Shown: positions 50,321-59,858 of the stretch, in pieces
How positions within the stretch are numbered: the stretch's first letter is position 1
Layout of the letters: every line of letters begins with the position of its first letter
IMG/VR virus record: IMGVR_UViG_3300034068_000558
Location: 1 to 61,196 of that record
Strand: one strand, 5' to 3'
From: a virus
DNA length: 61,196 bases
Translations under genes and position numbers: made by a program
Notes under the pieces: model-generated
The model's input: the letters and a program-made list of their open reading frames with translations, nothing else
Database searches by the model: none
What the model was told of the DNA's origin: nothing

Positions 50321-50962
50321 GTGAATCCTGTTCTCGTAAAGCCCAAAAGAGTCCCCTCTCCAGAAGAACTGCGTGCTGACCAGTTTGGCTTCAAGCCAGA
50401 TGAGGAAGAGCCCGTGCCTGCTTACGAGAATAAGGGCCTTGCAGATAAAGCTTTTGAGGTAATTCGTAGGCACGAAGGCTTTAGATCGAAGCCCTACCGC
50501 GATACCAATAAAAACTGGACGGTTGGGATTGGCACCTTGATTGGTAAGGGAACTGACGCTGACCTCAAAGCCAGCCCCTTTTTTGGGAAAGAAATTAACG
50601 AAGCGACCGCCAAAGACCTTGCCACCAAAGCCATTGCTGAGAAGATTGCGTTGGCGAAGAAGCTCGTTGGGTCCGACGCGTTTAGCGGCTTCTCGCCGGA
50701 GCTTCAGGCACAACTGGTTTCTGGGGCCTATAGGGGAGACATTACTGGTTCGCCCAACGCTTTGGAATTACTCCGCAAGAATGATTTTGCAGGGGCCGCT
50801 CGCGAGTTCTTGGACAACGAAGAGTACCGGAAAGCAAAAGAGGCGAAGTCTGGAGTAGCTAAACGTATGGAGGAGATGGCTTCTGTAGTCAAAAAAGAAA
50901 AGCCCATGAGTTTTCAAAGTGCGGTGGAGAGTCGTTTTAACCAGTTGCCCGTAACCCAGTAA
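50321..50962 (+). CDS. GH24 (T4-type) lysozyme, probably virion-associated
   Basis: 213 residues from GTG 50321. The catalytic triad of T4 lysozyme-type enzymes is present with the usual spacing: Glu52 in RRHEGF, Asp61 and Thr67 in NWTVGIGT. About 40 extra residues precede the domain and about 25 follow it, ending MSFQSAVESRFNQLPVTQ, which carries the F-x-x-A-V-E motif. It cuts the glycan chain. Its location among tail genes, away from the holins and spanins, suggests entry-time peptidoglycan digestion rather than lysis. Confidence 0.8.
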   Translation: MNPVLVKPKRVPSPEELRADQFGFKPDEEEPVPAYENKGLADKAFEVIRRHEGFRSKPYRDTNKNWTVGIGTLIGKGTDADLKASPFFGKEINEATAKDLATKAIAEKIALAKKLVGSDAFSGFSPELQAQLVSGAYRGDITGSPNALELLRKNDFAGAAREFLDNEEYRKAKEAKSGVAKRMEEMASVVKKEKPMSFQSAVESRFNQLPVTQ

Positions 50963-50983
50963 AGACCCTAACAAAAAGAACCA

Positions 50984-51925
50984 ATGCCTGCCTATACCCT
51001 TAGCCAACTTGCGCCGATGCTCAACACATACGTTGAGCCTGACGGTGACTTTAAGTTCAGCCTAAACCAAGTGCTTTCCCGTATTTACAACATGGGGATT
51101 TACCGTGACCTTACTGTTCAGTATAGTCTGCCCGTAGTCGATGGGTGCGTCACACTTCCAGAGGATGCCGATTCCGTATTGCATACAATGGTTGACGGGT
51201 TTCCTGTTCCCGTTCGTTCTTTGTGGCATGACTTTAAATCTGTGGGCATTGGCAACTTGTCCAATAACGCCACTACCCAATGGGGTTTGATTGACGCTGG
51301 CTACACCCCTACCAAACAACTTTTTGCTGCGGCCACAGCGAACTTGTATATCGAATCCGCATCCGGCTCCGGTATCACCCATACTTTCTCACCAAACGAC
51401 GGCAACGCAATCGAGGTTGTTGGCAGTGATGGTGACCAGTTTTATACCGGAGCTTTGCTTACAACCCCTTACCGTATCAATTTTAGTACACCCGTTACAG
51501 GCATTGTGAGCATTAGGTATGACAACCTGACCGGATCTTTTGACCTTCGCACAACAGCCTTAGACGGCGACACTACTATTGCAACAGTCGGGCCGGATAG
51601 CGGCGTAACCCGCTACCGTCGATTCCGAATCAATGGGGCTACCGATGGTCAGACCGTAGTGCATGTACTCTGCAAGCGGGCTTTCCAGCCCCTGTATAAT
51701 GACAATCAAATTGTGCACGTAGGCAATATTGGCGCAATCAAACAAGGGCTTTTAGGTAGGCTCATGGAGGACAACGCTGACATTGAGCGTGCCCAATACC
51801 ACTGGAGTCAGTGTATGCTTTTGATGGAAGAGGAAGCCAATTCCAGTAGGGGAGCGGCTATCCCGCGACTTAACATTGATCCGTATGGGACCGGATCACA
51901 AAGTCGCCTGTACCAGCTTTACTAA
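50984..51925 (+). CDS. Tail-tube or adaptor-like virion protein
   Basis: 313 residues: helical N-terminus (LNQVLSRIYNMGIYRDLTVQ), beta-rich middle, and a helical C-terminal segment KQGLLGRLMEDNADIERAQY before a Ser/Gly tail. This profile resembles podovirus head-to-tail adaptors, but no sequence signature proves it. Last base shared with the start of the next gene. Confidence 0.55.
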   Translation: MPAYTLSQLAPMLNTYVEPDGDFKFSLNQVLSRIYNMGIYRDLTVQYSLPVVDGCVTLPEDADSVLHTMVDGFPVPVRSLWHDFKSVGIGNLSNNATTQWGLIDAGYTPTKQLFAAATANLYIESASGSGITHTFSPNDGNAIEVVGSDGDQFYTGALLTTPYRINFSTPVTGIVSIRYDNLTGSFDLRTTALDGDTTIATVGPDSGVTRYRRFRINGATDGQTVVHVLCKRAFQPLYNDNQIVHVGNIGAIKQGLLGRLMEDNADIERAQYHWSQCMLLMEEEANSSRGAAIPRLNIDPYGTGSQSRLYQLY

Positions 51926-52452
51926 TGAAAGTCATCACACCCTCGGACGCGAACCGTAAACAGGCGCGTCTTGAGGCTAAACAAATGGGGGTCTTGTATA
52001 AGTCAATTACAAGAGGAGCAGGCAATGAGATTGGCATGATGGGTGAAATCCTTGTGCAAGAGATCATTGGCGGGGAGCGTGTCGGTGCTGTTAATCCGGC
52101 CTATGATATTGTGCTGCCCAACAAAATAACTATTGATGTCAAGACCACAAAGGCCGCAGCCGTTCCTGAACCCCATTATGTTGCCCGTGTATACGGTAGC
52201 GAGGCCAATAAGGAAAAGCTGTGTAGCAAATGTAATGTTTACTATTTCGTTAGGTGTAACCAACAAATGACTTTGGCTACTATTATCGGCTGGATGCCCG
52301 CCCGTGAGTTTATTGAGCGTGCAGTATTCCTGCCAAAAGGCAACGTGGACCCCAGCGATGGAAAACTTTCCTTTGCTGATGAGTTCACGTTGCCGATCTC
52401 GGAGCTATATCCGCCAACCCTTAAGTTGACGAAGAAGCGTATTGCGATTTAG
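51925..52452 (+). CDS. PD-(D/E)xK nuclease-like protein
   Basis: 175 residues. GMMGEILVQE (Glu41), NPAYDIVL (Asp61) and TIDVKTTKA (Asp71-Val-Lys73) make the classic metal-dependent nuclease core. A C-x2-C pair follows (LCSKCNVYYFVRCN). It may process phage or host DNA. Placed at the end of the late block, its stop codon overlaps the stop of the leftward primase-helicase by two bases. Confidence 0.7.
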   Translation: MKVITPSDANRKQARLEAKQMGVLYKSITRGAGNEIGMMGEILVQEIIGGERVGAVNPAYDIVLPNKITIDVKTTKAAAVPEPHYVARVYGSEANKEKLCSKCNVYYFVRCNQQMTLATIIGWMPAREFIERAVFLPKGNVDPSDGKLSFADEFTLPISELYPPTLKLTKKRIAI

Positions 52453-54608
52453 AAGTCGTCGCCCTTGTCGATATCGAAGTCCTTAGACAGATCGATCTCC
52501 CATACTTTACCGCCACCGTCACCCCTGCTTCGGACGGGTCGAATACCTTTGTTGTGCTTGCTGACCTCCTCAAGGACCGTCATGCCCCTACGTACAAACT
52601 CAAGGTTGTTGCTGTTGCCAACGCTACGGCCACCATTTGATTCGTGCAGGACGACGGTAAACTCAGTAAGAGTGCCACGCCATTTTGGTCGGTCGGTATA
52701 CTCGCGGACCTTCTTAGCGAAGAACTCCACCATTTCAGCAATAGCTGAACGTGAGCTATTGTCATAGGCTGCTGCTTCGATAAACGAGTCGATATATGTT
52801 TTGACCCCGAAGCGACTTGAATCCTTAACTTCAAGCGGAGCTTTCCAATCAATAAGCCACTTAAGGAAGTAGGGGAGTTCTGTCGTGATTGTGTTTTCGA
52901 CAAAGTCGTTTGACCCAAACTTAACCTTATGCCCGCCACTAATACGCAACGCAATGATCTTATCGCGGTTGCTGCTATCCAATGATGGCAGCGCGGCGAG
53001 GGAGTTCGCGTCGAGGTTAAGAGACATCATAACCCTACCGGACCACGGCAGCGGGATGGCATCAGCATACTTAGCGTGATACTCAAGCCTAGGATTGGCT
53101 ACGCAACGCTTCGTAAGTTCCACGAATTTACGCTGGTCTGCATAGGTTGCCGCCGCAGTTTGGTCGTCGATAACCCAAGCAGCAGAGCCGCAGAGATCGC
53201 GGTTGAAGTTTGTTTTGCCCGACAAGTAATCCGAAGCATCGCTAAACCCGCCGACTGATGCACCAATAATCTTGTTGGTCAGTAGCGTCTTGCCGTGCCC
53301 CGTTGGGCCCAATAAAATAAACAGCTGCCCTTGATCGAGCCGATGGTTAAGGATAGCTAGATAGAGCCGCTGATACCATGCAAGGAAGTAAGGTAGCGTC
53401 GAGTTTCCGTTGTCATCATCCGCGAAGAACGGGATCACGAACTGGTGAATCCATGGCCAGTTGGCTGGGTCTCCATTGTCCGCAGGTTGAACGGGAACAG
53501 CCCTACAGTTATTCAGGATCTTGCGGCCATTGAAGCAGACCACACGGTCCTTTGAGAACACAACGGGTGCTACCTCCTCAACACGACAATCATTTGAGAT
53601 AGAGAGGATAGCCTGCTCAATCTCGGTGATCGTCTGGTTCTTCTTCATCTTAGGGCAAAAACCAGCCTTTCGTAGTTCCAGAATAAGCTGGTCTTTTGGA
53701 ATGGCTACCGGACTACCGTCAAGGAGTTTGTAATAGTTCTTACCATTAAACCAGTATTGGTTAATAAGGTGGGAGAGCTTCTTCTCCTCAAACTGGTCTA
53801 GGAACTTCTTGCCTAGGATTTCACGCCACGATGCAAAGCCCTTTCCTGCACGATCAGAATAGCAGATCATGCCATCTTCCCTAACCTGACAGCCGTCACG
53901 GTCAATGCCGTCGTCAATCCAGAACAGCGGACCCCTTGCCCCAACTACAAAGTCACCCTTCCATCTGTTCGGAAATTTACGTAAGACTTCAGCAGCGATC
54001 TCATCAAGCGGAACATTCGTATCCGATGTCCTGATCGGCGTATCGTTTGCGGCTTTAAGTAGAATTGTTCGGGCAAAGTTAATAGGGATTTGATCCCCGA
54101 TTTTAGTCCAATTAGTCCCAATCTCAAAGTACTGAGACGGCTTGAGGCTTGTCTTATCAAAGCCACCTAAAAGCATCGAAGCTTTCAAGGCATCACACAA
54201 TCGCTTCAGGAAAGCGGGCGCGATGTCTGGCGCGATAGGAAGCGGCGAGTCGAACTCCCACACAAGGCGCACGAAACCGGAATAGGTTTTGGACCTCCAT
54301 GTTGGCATGGGTGATCCATCACATCGGGTCTTAAGCACTTGATCGATGGTATCCCAATCCACAGGAACGTCATCAAAGTCCGCGACAAAGCCGTGGATCT
54401 TGTTGACGGGATTCTCTGTGCTAATCCTAGCGTTTGGGGAGTCCCCTTCAGCCATTGAATAGAAGCAATGGTCTGTTGAATCCTTAGCGCACCACTCTCG
54501 GTATTCCGCTTTATTCGCGAATGTCGGGCATGTATGCGTAAGGGTTGATAAGTCATCAGTTGCCGCCGTAACGACGGCGCGGTTGTTTTTAAGGTATCGG
54601 TATTTCAT
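52449..54608 (-). CDS. Primase-polymerase fused to SF3-type helicase
   Basis: 719 residues. The N-terminal archaeo-eukaryotic primase-like domain has ADFDD with Asp77 and Asp79, then SGFVRLVWEFD and SQYFEIGTNW. The C-terminal ATPase has LLGPTGHGKTLL near residues 430-440 and AAWVIDDQ. Such fusions prime and unwind DNA at phage origins. Translationally coupled to the polymerase gene by ATGA. I did not find a separate replicative helicase. Confidence 0.8.
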   Translation of the reverse strand: MKYRYLKNNRAVVTAATDDLSTLTHTCPTFANKAEYREWCAKDSTDHCFYSMAEGDSPNARISTENPVNKIHGFVADFDDVPVDWDTIDQVLKTRCDGSPMPTWRSKTYSGFVRLVWEFDSPLPIAPDIAPAFLKRLCDALKASMLLGGFDKTSLKPSQYFEIGTNWTKIGDQIPINFARTILLKAANDTPIRTSDTNVPLDEIAAEVLRKFPNRWKGDFVVGARGPLFWIDDGIDRDGCQVREDGMICYSDRAGKGFASWREILGKKFLDQFEEKKLSHLINQYWFNGKNYYKLLDGSPVAIPKDQLILELRKAGFCPKMKKNQTITEIEQAILSISNDCRVEEVAPVVFSKDRVVCFNGRKILNNCRAVPVQPADNGDPANWPWIHQFVIPFFADDDNGNSTLPYFLAWYQRLYLAILNHRLDQGQLFILLGPTGHGKTLLTNKIIGASVGGFSDASDYLSGKTNFNRDLCGSAAWVIDDQTAAATYADQRKFVELTKRCVANPRLEYHAKYADAIPLPWSGRVMMSLNLDANSLAALPSLDSSNRDKIIALRISGGHKVKFGSNDFVENTITTELPYFLKWLIDWKAPLEVKDSSRFGVKTYIDSFIEAAAYDNSSRSAIAEMVEFFAKKVREYTDRPKWRGTLTEFTVVLHESNGGRSVGNSNNLEFVRRGMTVLEEVSKHNKGIRPVRSRGDGGGKVWEIDLSKDFDIDKGDDF

Positions 54609-56374
54609 TTGGAGTAGAGATCAAGAATGTGTCCTTCGGCAGCAACTGGGATGTCTGGAATCCATGACGGTGCTGTGTGCATAATACTTAGGATATCGGA
54701 GAGGGCTTGTTCTGCCTGCTCTTCCGGCACTTCGCAAACCATTTCGTCATGAACGTGCAGAATTACAGGATAGCCAGCAGCGTCAACACGAATCATCATG
54801 TCTGAGAAAATATCTCTGGCTAATCCTTGGGACATGTTTTCCGTTAAGATGCCGCCCCACAAGGCAAAGTCCCGCATCTGGCCGTTGCGAACTAGTTTGC
54901 CGATGTATCGGAAGCGATTCATTCCGCCCGTCTCCTTCATCCGCTTAAGCTTGCCGTATTGCATGGAGCGGCCAGACGGAAGACCCAAACCAAAAGGCTC
55001 TTCAAGATTATAGGCCATAACCATATCCTGATCCAGACTGCGCCAGTATTTGACAACGGTGGACATCTTATCGCGGTACGTCTTAACGGCAACCTCTGCT
55101 TCGGCCATTGGCATATTGCTGAATGCGGAGAACTTATTAGGCCCCATCCCGTATCCGCAGCCTAAGACGATTGATTTCACCTTGTGCCGTAGTGCCTTAT
55201 CGTAGTCCTTAAGTTGGCCGTTGGCTGGATCATGCAGACCCAACAACACACCGAATGCATGGTAGATGTCATCGGACTCCCGAATAAGGTTTAGGGCTTT
55301 CGTGTCCTTTGAAAGCCAGCAAAGGGTGCGGACTTCGATCTGTGACAAGTCAACCACGATAAGCTTATATCCGTCCTTTGGTTTAATCATGTGTCGGAAG
55401 TTGACCCCGAACATAGCGTCTCTCGGTAGGTTTTGCAGGTTCAGGTTACCGCCACTACCGCTGAAGCGAGCCGTGGGGTTCGCCCCGCAATACATAAGCC
55501 CACCGTAATAGCGACCGTCGGGCATAGTTCCGGCATCAAAAGCTTCAAGCTTGCGAAGGAAGGCGTTGATCCGGCGATAGCTTTGAACAGCACGCGCCCA
55601 AGGACACGCCTGTTGGTGTGCAGCAAACCACGCATCCGCCTCTTCGCTATCTTGAGCGAGCGAGGATGGTGGCGTGATTCCTTGCTTGCGGCATTGCTCA
55701 TTAAACGCTTTGCGGGACAAGGGGGTGTAGTCACCAATCCACGGGATGCTTTGCTCTGCTTCAAATAGTTCTGTTTTGATTTGACTCAGGTTCTTCTGCA
55801 AGAGCTCGGTGTCAATAGGGAGTCCACGCTGACCCACTTTACGGTTCACATGACTGATATTACGTTCGGTCTCCGGCCACCGATGCGACAGTTCCTGCCA
55901 CAGTTTAAGGCAAAGCTCAGCATCCTTGATGGCATACTCGGTGACCTCTTTCTTGAAGTCCTCAGTCATGCTGCCCCACTGCTTGCCCTTCATGTTATCC
56001 CGAGTCGTCTTCGTAATCTCAGTGCCGAAGACTGCTGCTGTGGCGTTCTTGAGTGAGCGTGGCAGGCCGAGGAATGCTACCATATCGGCAGTGCAGTGGC
56101 AGTTGAAGTTGACTTTCAGATACCATCCTTTCTCCACACCGTAGAGGTAGAGGGATTCATCGAAGGAGGCGTTGTGCATCACGACGGTCTTGCCCTCAAG
56201 TAAAGACCAGTTGAACTCTTTAGGGTGTCCTGCGAAGCGGTATCCATCATCCCCCACAACAGTAACCATATAGGCATCGAATGCCGGATGGGAGAAATAA
56301 CCTCTCGGGCCGAGGGTTGTAATAGAACAGTCGTTATCATAAAACGACTCAAAGTCTAGAGCGTATGTTATCAT
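54605..56374 (-). CDS. polA: DNA polymerase I-type replicase with 3'-5' exonuclease
   Basis: 589 residues. Exonuclease motifs: DFES at 7-10, HNASFD at 67-72, YAIKDAE at 147-153. Polymerase motif A is VVDLSQIEVR (Asp342), motif B is RHKVKSIVLGCGYG (Arg396, Lys400, Tyr408), motif C is HVHDEM with Asp543. Residue Leu404 occupies the position of E. coli Phe762. No 5' nuclease domain. It is the main replicase, next to the primase-helicase. Confidence 0.93.
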   Translation of the reverse strand: MITYALDFESFYDNDCSITTLGPRGYFSHPAFDAYMVTVVGDDGYRFAGHPKEFNWSLLEGKTVVMHNASFDESLYLYGVEKGWYLKVNFNCHCTADMVAFLGLPRSLKNATAAVFGTEITKTTRDNMKGKQWGSMTEDFKKEVTEYAIKDAELCLKLWQELSHRWPETERNISHVNRKVGQRGLPIDTELLQKNLSQIKTELFEAEQSIPWIGDYTPLSRKAFNEQCRKQGITPPSSLAQDSEEADAWFAAHQQACPWARAVQSYRRINAFLRKLEAFDAGTMPDGRYYGGLMYCGANPTARFSGSGGNLNLQNLPRDAMFGVNFRHMIKPKDGYKLIVVDLSQIEVRTLCWLSKDTKALNLIRESDDIYHAFGVLLGLHDPANGQLKDYDKALRHKVKSIVLGCGYGMGPNKFSAFSNMPMAEAEVAVKTYRDKMSTVVKYWRSLDQDMVMAYNLEEPFGLGLPSGRSMQYGKLKRMKETGGMNRFRYIGKLVRNGQMRDFALWGGILTENMSQGLARDIFSDMMIRVDAAGYPVILHVHDEMVCEVPEEQAEQALSDILSIMHTAPSWIPDIPVAAEGHILDLYSK

Positions 56375-56397
56375 TTTGGTATTTGGGCATAAAGAGA

Positions 56398-56434
56398 CCC
56401 TGCACGATAAACTTAAGTGGTTTATCGTGCAGGG
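56398..56434 (-). terminator. Perfect 15-bp hairpin before the polymerase gene
   Basis: CCCTGCACGATAAAC, 7-base loop, GTTTATCGTGCAGGG. On the transcribed strand it is followed by TCTCTTTATG, a weak T-tract. It lies between the 77-residue gene and the polymerase ATG, so it may attenuate polymerase expression or stabilise the upstream mRNA. Confidence 0.65.
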
Positions 56435-56442
56435 TTGGTTTA

Positions 56443-56676
56443 TTATTCAGGGTCTAGTTCAAACTCCAGCTGCTCAACAATTGGGTTTGAGACTCGGATA
56501 CGATCCATCTCATTATTGATTGCTTGTGCAACAAGAACAAGCGATGCTTTTTGGACTGTGACCTCCGTGATCTGGTTTTGCAACTCAACGATGTTGCCAT
56601 CAATAGTCTTGATGACAGCACGGATTGAATCGGCTTCACGTTTCAGGATAGCCAGTGGGTTCTGTAGTGCTTCCAT
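56443..56676 (-). CDS. Small coiled-coil protein
   Basis: 77 residues, one long helix with heptad pattern (READSIRAVIKTIDGNIVEL; ELQNQITEVTVQK), acidic end. Its start codon shares a base with the stop of the upstream gene. Possibly a replication accessory. No family recognised. Confidence 0.6.
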   Translation of the reverse strand: MEALQNPLAILKREADSIRAVIKTIDGNIVELQNQITEVTVQKASLVLVAQAINNEMDRIRVSNPIVEQLEFELDPE

Positions 56677-57341
56677 TAGTTTGATCCTTTCGTTAAGCGG
56701 TTTGCAAAGTCAATAGCTTCGGGTGGAGCGATGTCCTTTGTGATGCTCAATGTTGGAACATACCAGCTATACTTACCTTTAGACATCAGCTCAGTCCCAA
56801 AGCTCCACAAGCGGGTAGCAACTGAGATGGCTGGGTTGAATGTCTGGAAGGTAAATAGACGCTTATACGTCAAACGATAGGCGTCCTTCTGTACTGTGAT
56901 ACGCCCGATTTGATAGTTCCCATCCCCAATTGGATACGGGAACAAACTATCGTCGTCTCCGGTCTGTGGGATCAGCAGAACAATTTCTGCGAACTCAATG
57001 ACTTCATACGAGCTTTCGTTGGCGAGCTCCTTTGCTTCAGACTCCGAGGAGACAATCTTCGGGATATAGTCTTCACCAAATGGAACATTCTCTTTCCACC
57101 GTTTAGTAGCACCAATCACGACGACGGGTGTTTTCTGTTCGGCCTCAAGCAATACGGAATCCTGATCGATGACAACAGCACCAATAGGCCCCTTGATCTC
57201 AGACATCTTTTGGATGACATTAAGGCGAGGGATGTCGATATCCTGTGCGGAGAAGGACATACTATTACTATTGTTGGCGGGGACCACCAATGCTTCGGTT
57301 TCTTTCACTACTACGTTTGCGGTTTCTGCTTTACTACTCAT
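56676..57341 (-). CDS. Candidate single-stranded DNA-binding or annealing protein
   Basis: 221 residues. DIDIPRLNVIQKMSEIKG near residues 34-51 resembles the start of a phage protein family often found beside exonucleases and polymerases. The central beta-rich region has aromatic residues (YRLTYKRLFTFQTFNP). An ssDNA-binding role is inferred from this resemblance and the position between nuclease and polymerase. Not proven. Confidence 0.5.
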   Translation of the reverse strand: MSSKAETANVVVKETEALVVPANNSNSMSFSAQDIDIPRLNVIQKMSEIKGPIGAVVIDQDSVLLEAEQKTPVVVIGATKRWKENVPFGEDYIPKIVSSESEAKELANESSYEVIEFAEIVLLIPQTGDDDSLFPYPIGDGNYQIGRITVQKDAYRLTYKRLFTFQTFNPAISVATRLWSFGTELMSKGKYSWYVPTLSITKDIAPPEAIDFANRLTKGSN

Positions 57342-57413
57342 GGTTTCAGTTTCTGTTTAAGATCGGTTGTTGCGTATGCTTACTAATGGGGACAACCGTA
57401 ACTCCCAGTCTCC

Positions 57414-58553
57414 TCATTTGGAGGAAAGTGTGTATCGTGTAGGACCAACCTCAACGATGCCGAGATCAATAGCTTCTTTTTCGAAGCTGTCAACAATAAA
57501 AGATTTTTTTCCTTTCGGGGCTTTTTCGTGCAGCACCTTTGAGAGTTGGTTGAGGGTCAAGTCTGCCGCCTCGATCACTTCCGTCAAGTCCAAACCGTGA
57601 CGAACTGCGAGTTGGGCAAGATAATTTTTCTCTTTGGTTTTCTTAAGGGCACCCATTGATTTCAGTTTAAGTGACTCAAACTCAATGCCGTCGTGCGCCA
57701 TTCCGGTTGCTTTATGCTTGATGCCGGATGCCCAGTTCTCAACGATCTTAGCTACGATGTAGAGTTTTTCAATAGTCTCTGTGTCTTCAAGCTCGCCCGC
57801 AGCGATTGGTCCATCCGGCAAAAGGTCGGGTCGGTAGCGTCGTGCTACCTCAATCGCCACCGCACCCAATGCGGGGCAGTGCTCTTCGTGGCGGCAGAAG
57901 CGGCAGTTGACGGAAGGGTTGAGGTCGTCAATGTCGATGGTCTTGTTGCCCCACTTAGGTCGTGTGGTTTCAGCGGCGATGATAACGTCGGAGATCTCTT
58001 TTCGGAGTTGATCCGTCTCGCTACGCTCAAAGCTACCGATAAGAATCTCATCGCGCTTAGGAACTAAGAAAGCAAAGTGGACAGTATCAAGATGTGGGAA
58101 CATCTGGAATGTGGCAAGCACATAGGCTTTTGCCTGCCAGTTGGTCTTTGGTGGATCAATCTTGCTAATGCCCGTCTTGTAGTCAATCTGAAGACCGATG
58201 TTGTCCTTCCATGCTACGATGTCAGACGTTCCGAAGGTTGGCGTCTTACACTCAAGGTCGAGCACAAGGCGCATCTCTCGCTTAACTGTGACTCCCTCAA
58301 GACCGCCGAACACGTTGTCGAAGGTCTCAAGTTCTTCAGCGAGCATACGATCATAGATCTGGGTTTCTTCCTCGTTATGAAGGGCACTCGTATCCCGCAC
58401 CTCAAGGGCTTCATGGATACGGGTTCCCATTTCAGCGGCAGGATTTGTCGTGTCGTTCCCGTGATAGCCGGAGCAGATGGAGTAATACTTCAAAGATGAA
58501 GGGCCAAATTCAGCGTGTGCGCGTTCGGAGTGGTCTACAGTTTCAATGTTCAT
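57414..58553 (-). CDS. Cas4/RecB-like nuclease with Fe-S type cysteines
   Basis: 379 residues. Nuclease core: GTRIHEALE (His47), FGTSDIVAW (Asp111), QIDYKTG (Asp124-Tyr-Lys126) and QAKAY (Gln140). One Cys near the start (Cys27) and three later (Cys217, Cys220, Cys226) match the four-cysteine cluster of Cas4/AddB-type enzymes. In phages these supply recombination exonuclease activity. Followed by the presumed ssDNA-binding gene. Confidence 0.8.
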   Translation of the reverse strand: MNIETVDHSERAHAEFGPSSLKYYSICSGYHGNDTTNPAAEMGTRIHEALEVRDTSALHNEEETQIYDRMLAEELETFDNVFGGLEGVTVKREMRLVLDLECKTPTFGTSDIVAWKDNIGLQIDYKTGISKIDPPKTNWQAKAYVLATFQMFPHLDTVHFAFLVPKRDEILIGSFERSETDQLRKEISDVIIAAETTRPKWGNKTIDIDDLNPSVNCRFCRHEEHCPALGAVAIEVARRYRPDLLPDGPIAAGELEDTETIEKLYIVAKIVENWASGIKHKATGMAHDGIEFESLKLKSMGALKKTKEKNYLAQLAVRHGLDLTEVIEAADLTLNQLSKVLHEKAPKGKKSFIVDSFEKEAIDLGIVEVGPTRYTLSSK

Positions 58554-58556
58554 GGT

Positions 58557-59858
58557 TTAGAGGGTGTCTGCTTTTTTGTGTAACGTGTCCAGAGACAATC
58601 TTTTCTTCTCCAGCTTGTCAACGATTTTTTCTTCGATTGTTTTTGAGGCAACCAGAACCCGTTGAACCACAGGGCTTTTCGCGCCAACTCGGTGTATTCG
58701 ACCTAGGGTTTGGATGTAGTCCTTCACGTTAAACGTGGGGGAGATAAGACTCATCCTTGGGTGTCCACCTTCCGTATCGTGCAAGGATACCCCGACTCCT
58801 CCTGCTGCGATATTGCAGACAATCACATTCGTCTGGTTTGTTTGAAACCGTTGAATGTTAACCTCACGCACCATCGCGGATTGGCCCCCGACGATAACGG
58901 ATGCGTTTGGCAAGGACTCGGTAATGGCTTTAACGGTATCGGTAAAGTTTACAAACACCGCAACGCTGTATCCTTCGGCACACGCGTCTGTAATCATGTC
59001 TAAGATATCGGAGACTTTGGCGGCTTCGGCAAGTTGTCGGGCGCGGAGTATCTCTACAAGAATATGGGGTGACGCACCGCCATCTTCAAGGAACTGGTCT
59101 ACAATTTCTGGGGTTACTCCGTGCTGCTTGTAGAAGCGAGCAATGTCTGTTAACGAGGAAAAAGCGAGGGGTTCCGTAATAACATGACTATCTGTGAAGG
59201 CGTTGGGGAGATCCTTAGGTGTCAGCTTTACACAGTTGGTGGAATAGAGTTGCTGGTTAAGGGGTACCAATTTTGGTACGGGTCCAGCCACCCAGTTATT
59301 CCAAGGGTCTCTCTTGCAGCCGTACTGCATCATCCAAGAGAACCAACTTTTCTTCTGCCCCTCCGGCTTATTCAACGAGTGCAGGCCTAAGGCAAAACCT
59401 AAAGATCTCATCTCTGTAGGGTCTTGGCACGCTGTAGCCGACAGCATCAGGTTAAAGTATCCGGCTTGCTTTGCTGCGACAAGCATCTGGGAGTTCTGGC
59501 TAAAGGGGGACTTGCACTTATGGCACTCGTCCCAAATGATTAGAGTGCCCTCCGGCAGCTGCCAACGATAAATCTTCTTGGCGACCCTTACGATGTGCTG
59601 GTTTCCCCGTTTCAGTTTCTCATAATTCAAAATGAAAAGGGGTTTAATGCCGACCTCTTCAAACTCGCGCTCCCAGTGCGGAATCACAATCTTAGGGCAC
59701 ACGACAACGACCGGACTACCGAACTCTAAAGCCACATGGCTAGCGATAACGGTTTTTCCAACTCCCGTTTGACTGCTGTCTAACGCCCCTTTATGTATGC
59801 GTAGTGCTTCTTTTAAGAAGTCAACGGACTTTCTTTGTTTTGGAAATAGTGTTTTCAT
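58557..59858 (-). CDS. SNF2-like superfamily 2 helicase
   Basis: 433 residues. SQTGVGKT (29-36), VVVVCPKIVIPHW, DECH box at 110-113 with IIWDECHKCKS, LSATA, and a late QTLGRIHRVGAKSP motif VI. The set fits SNF2-type ATPases, compact as in phages, that translocate on duplex DNA. Roles in phages include replication restart and recombination. Ends close to the nuclease gene start (TAAACCATG). Confidence 0.82.
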   Translation of the reverse strand: MKTLFPKQRKSVDFLKEALRIHKGALDSSQTGVGKTVIASHVALEFGSPVVVVCPKIVIPHWEREFEEVGIKPLFILNYEKLKRGNQHIVRVAKKIYRWQLPEGTLIIWDECHKCKSPFSQNSQMLVAAKQAGYFNLMLSATACQDPTEMRSLGFALGLHSLNKPEGQKKSWFSWMMQYGCKRDPWNNWVAGPVPKLVPLNQQLYSTNCVKLTPKDLPNAFTDSHVITEPLAFSSLTDIARFYKQHGVTPEIVDQFLEDGGASPHILVEILRARQLAEAAKVSDILDMITDACAEGYSVAVFVNFTDTVKAITESLPNASVIVGGQSAMVREVNIQRFQTNQTNVIVCNIAAGGVGVSLHDTEGGHPRMSLISPTFNVKDYIQTLGRIHRVGAKSPVVQRVLVASKTIEEKIVDKLEKKRLSLDTLHKKADTL

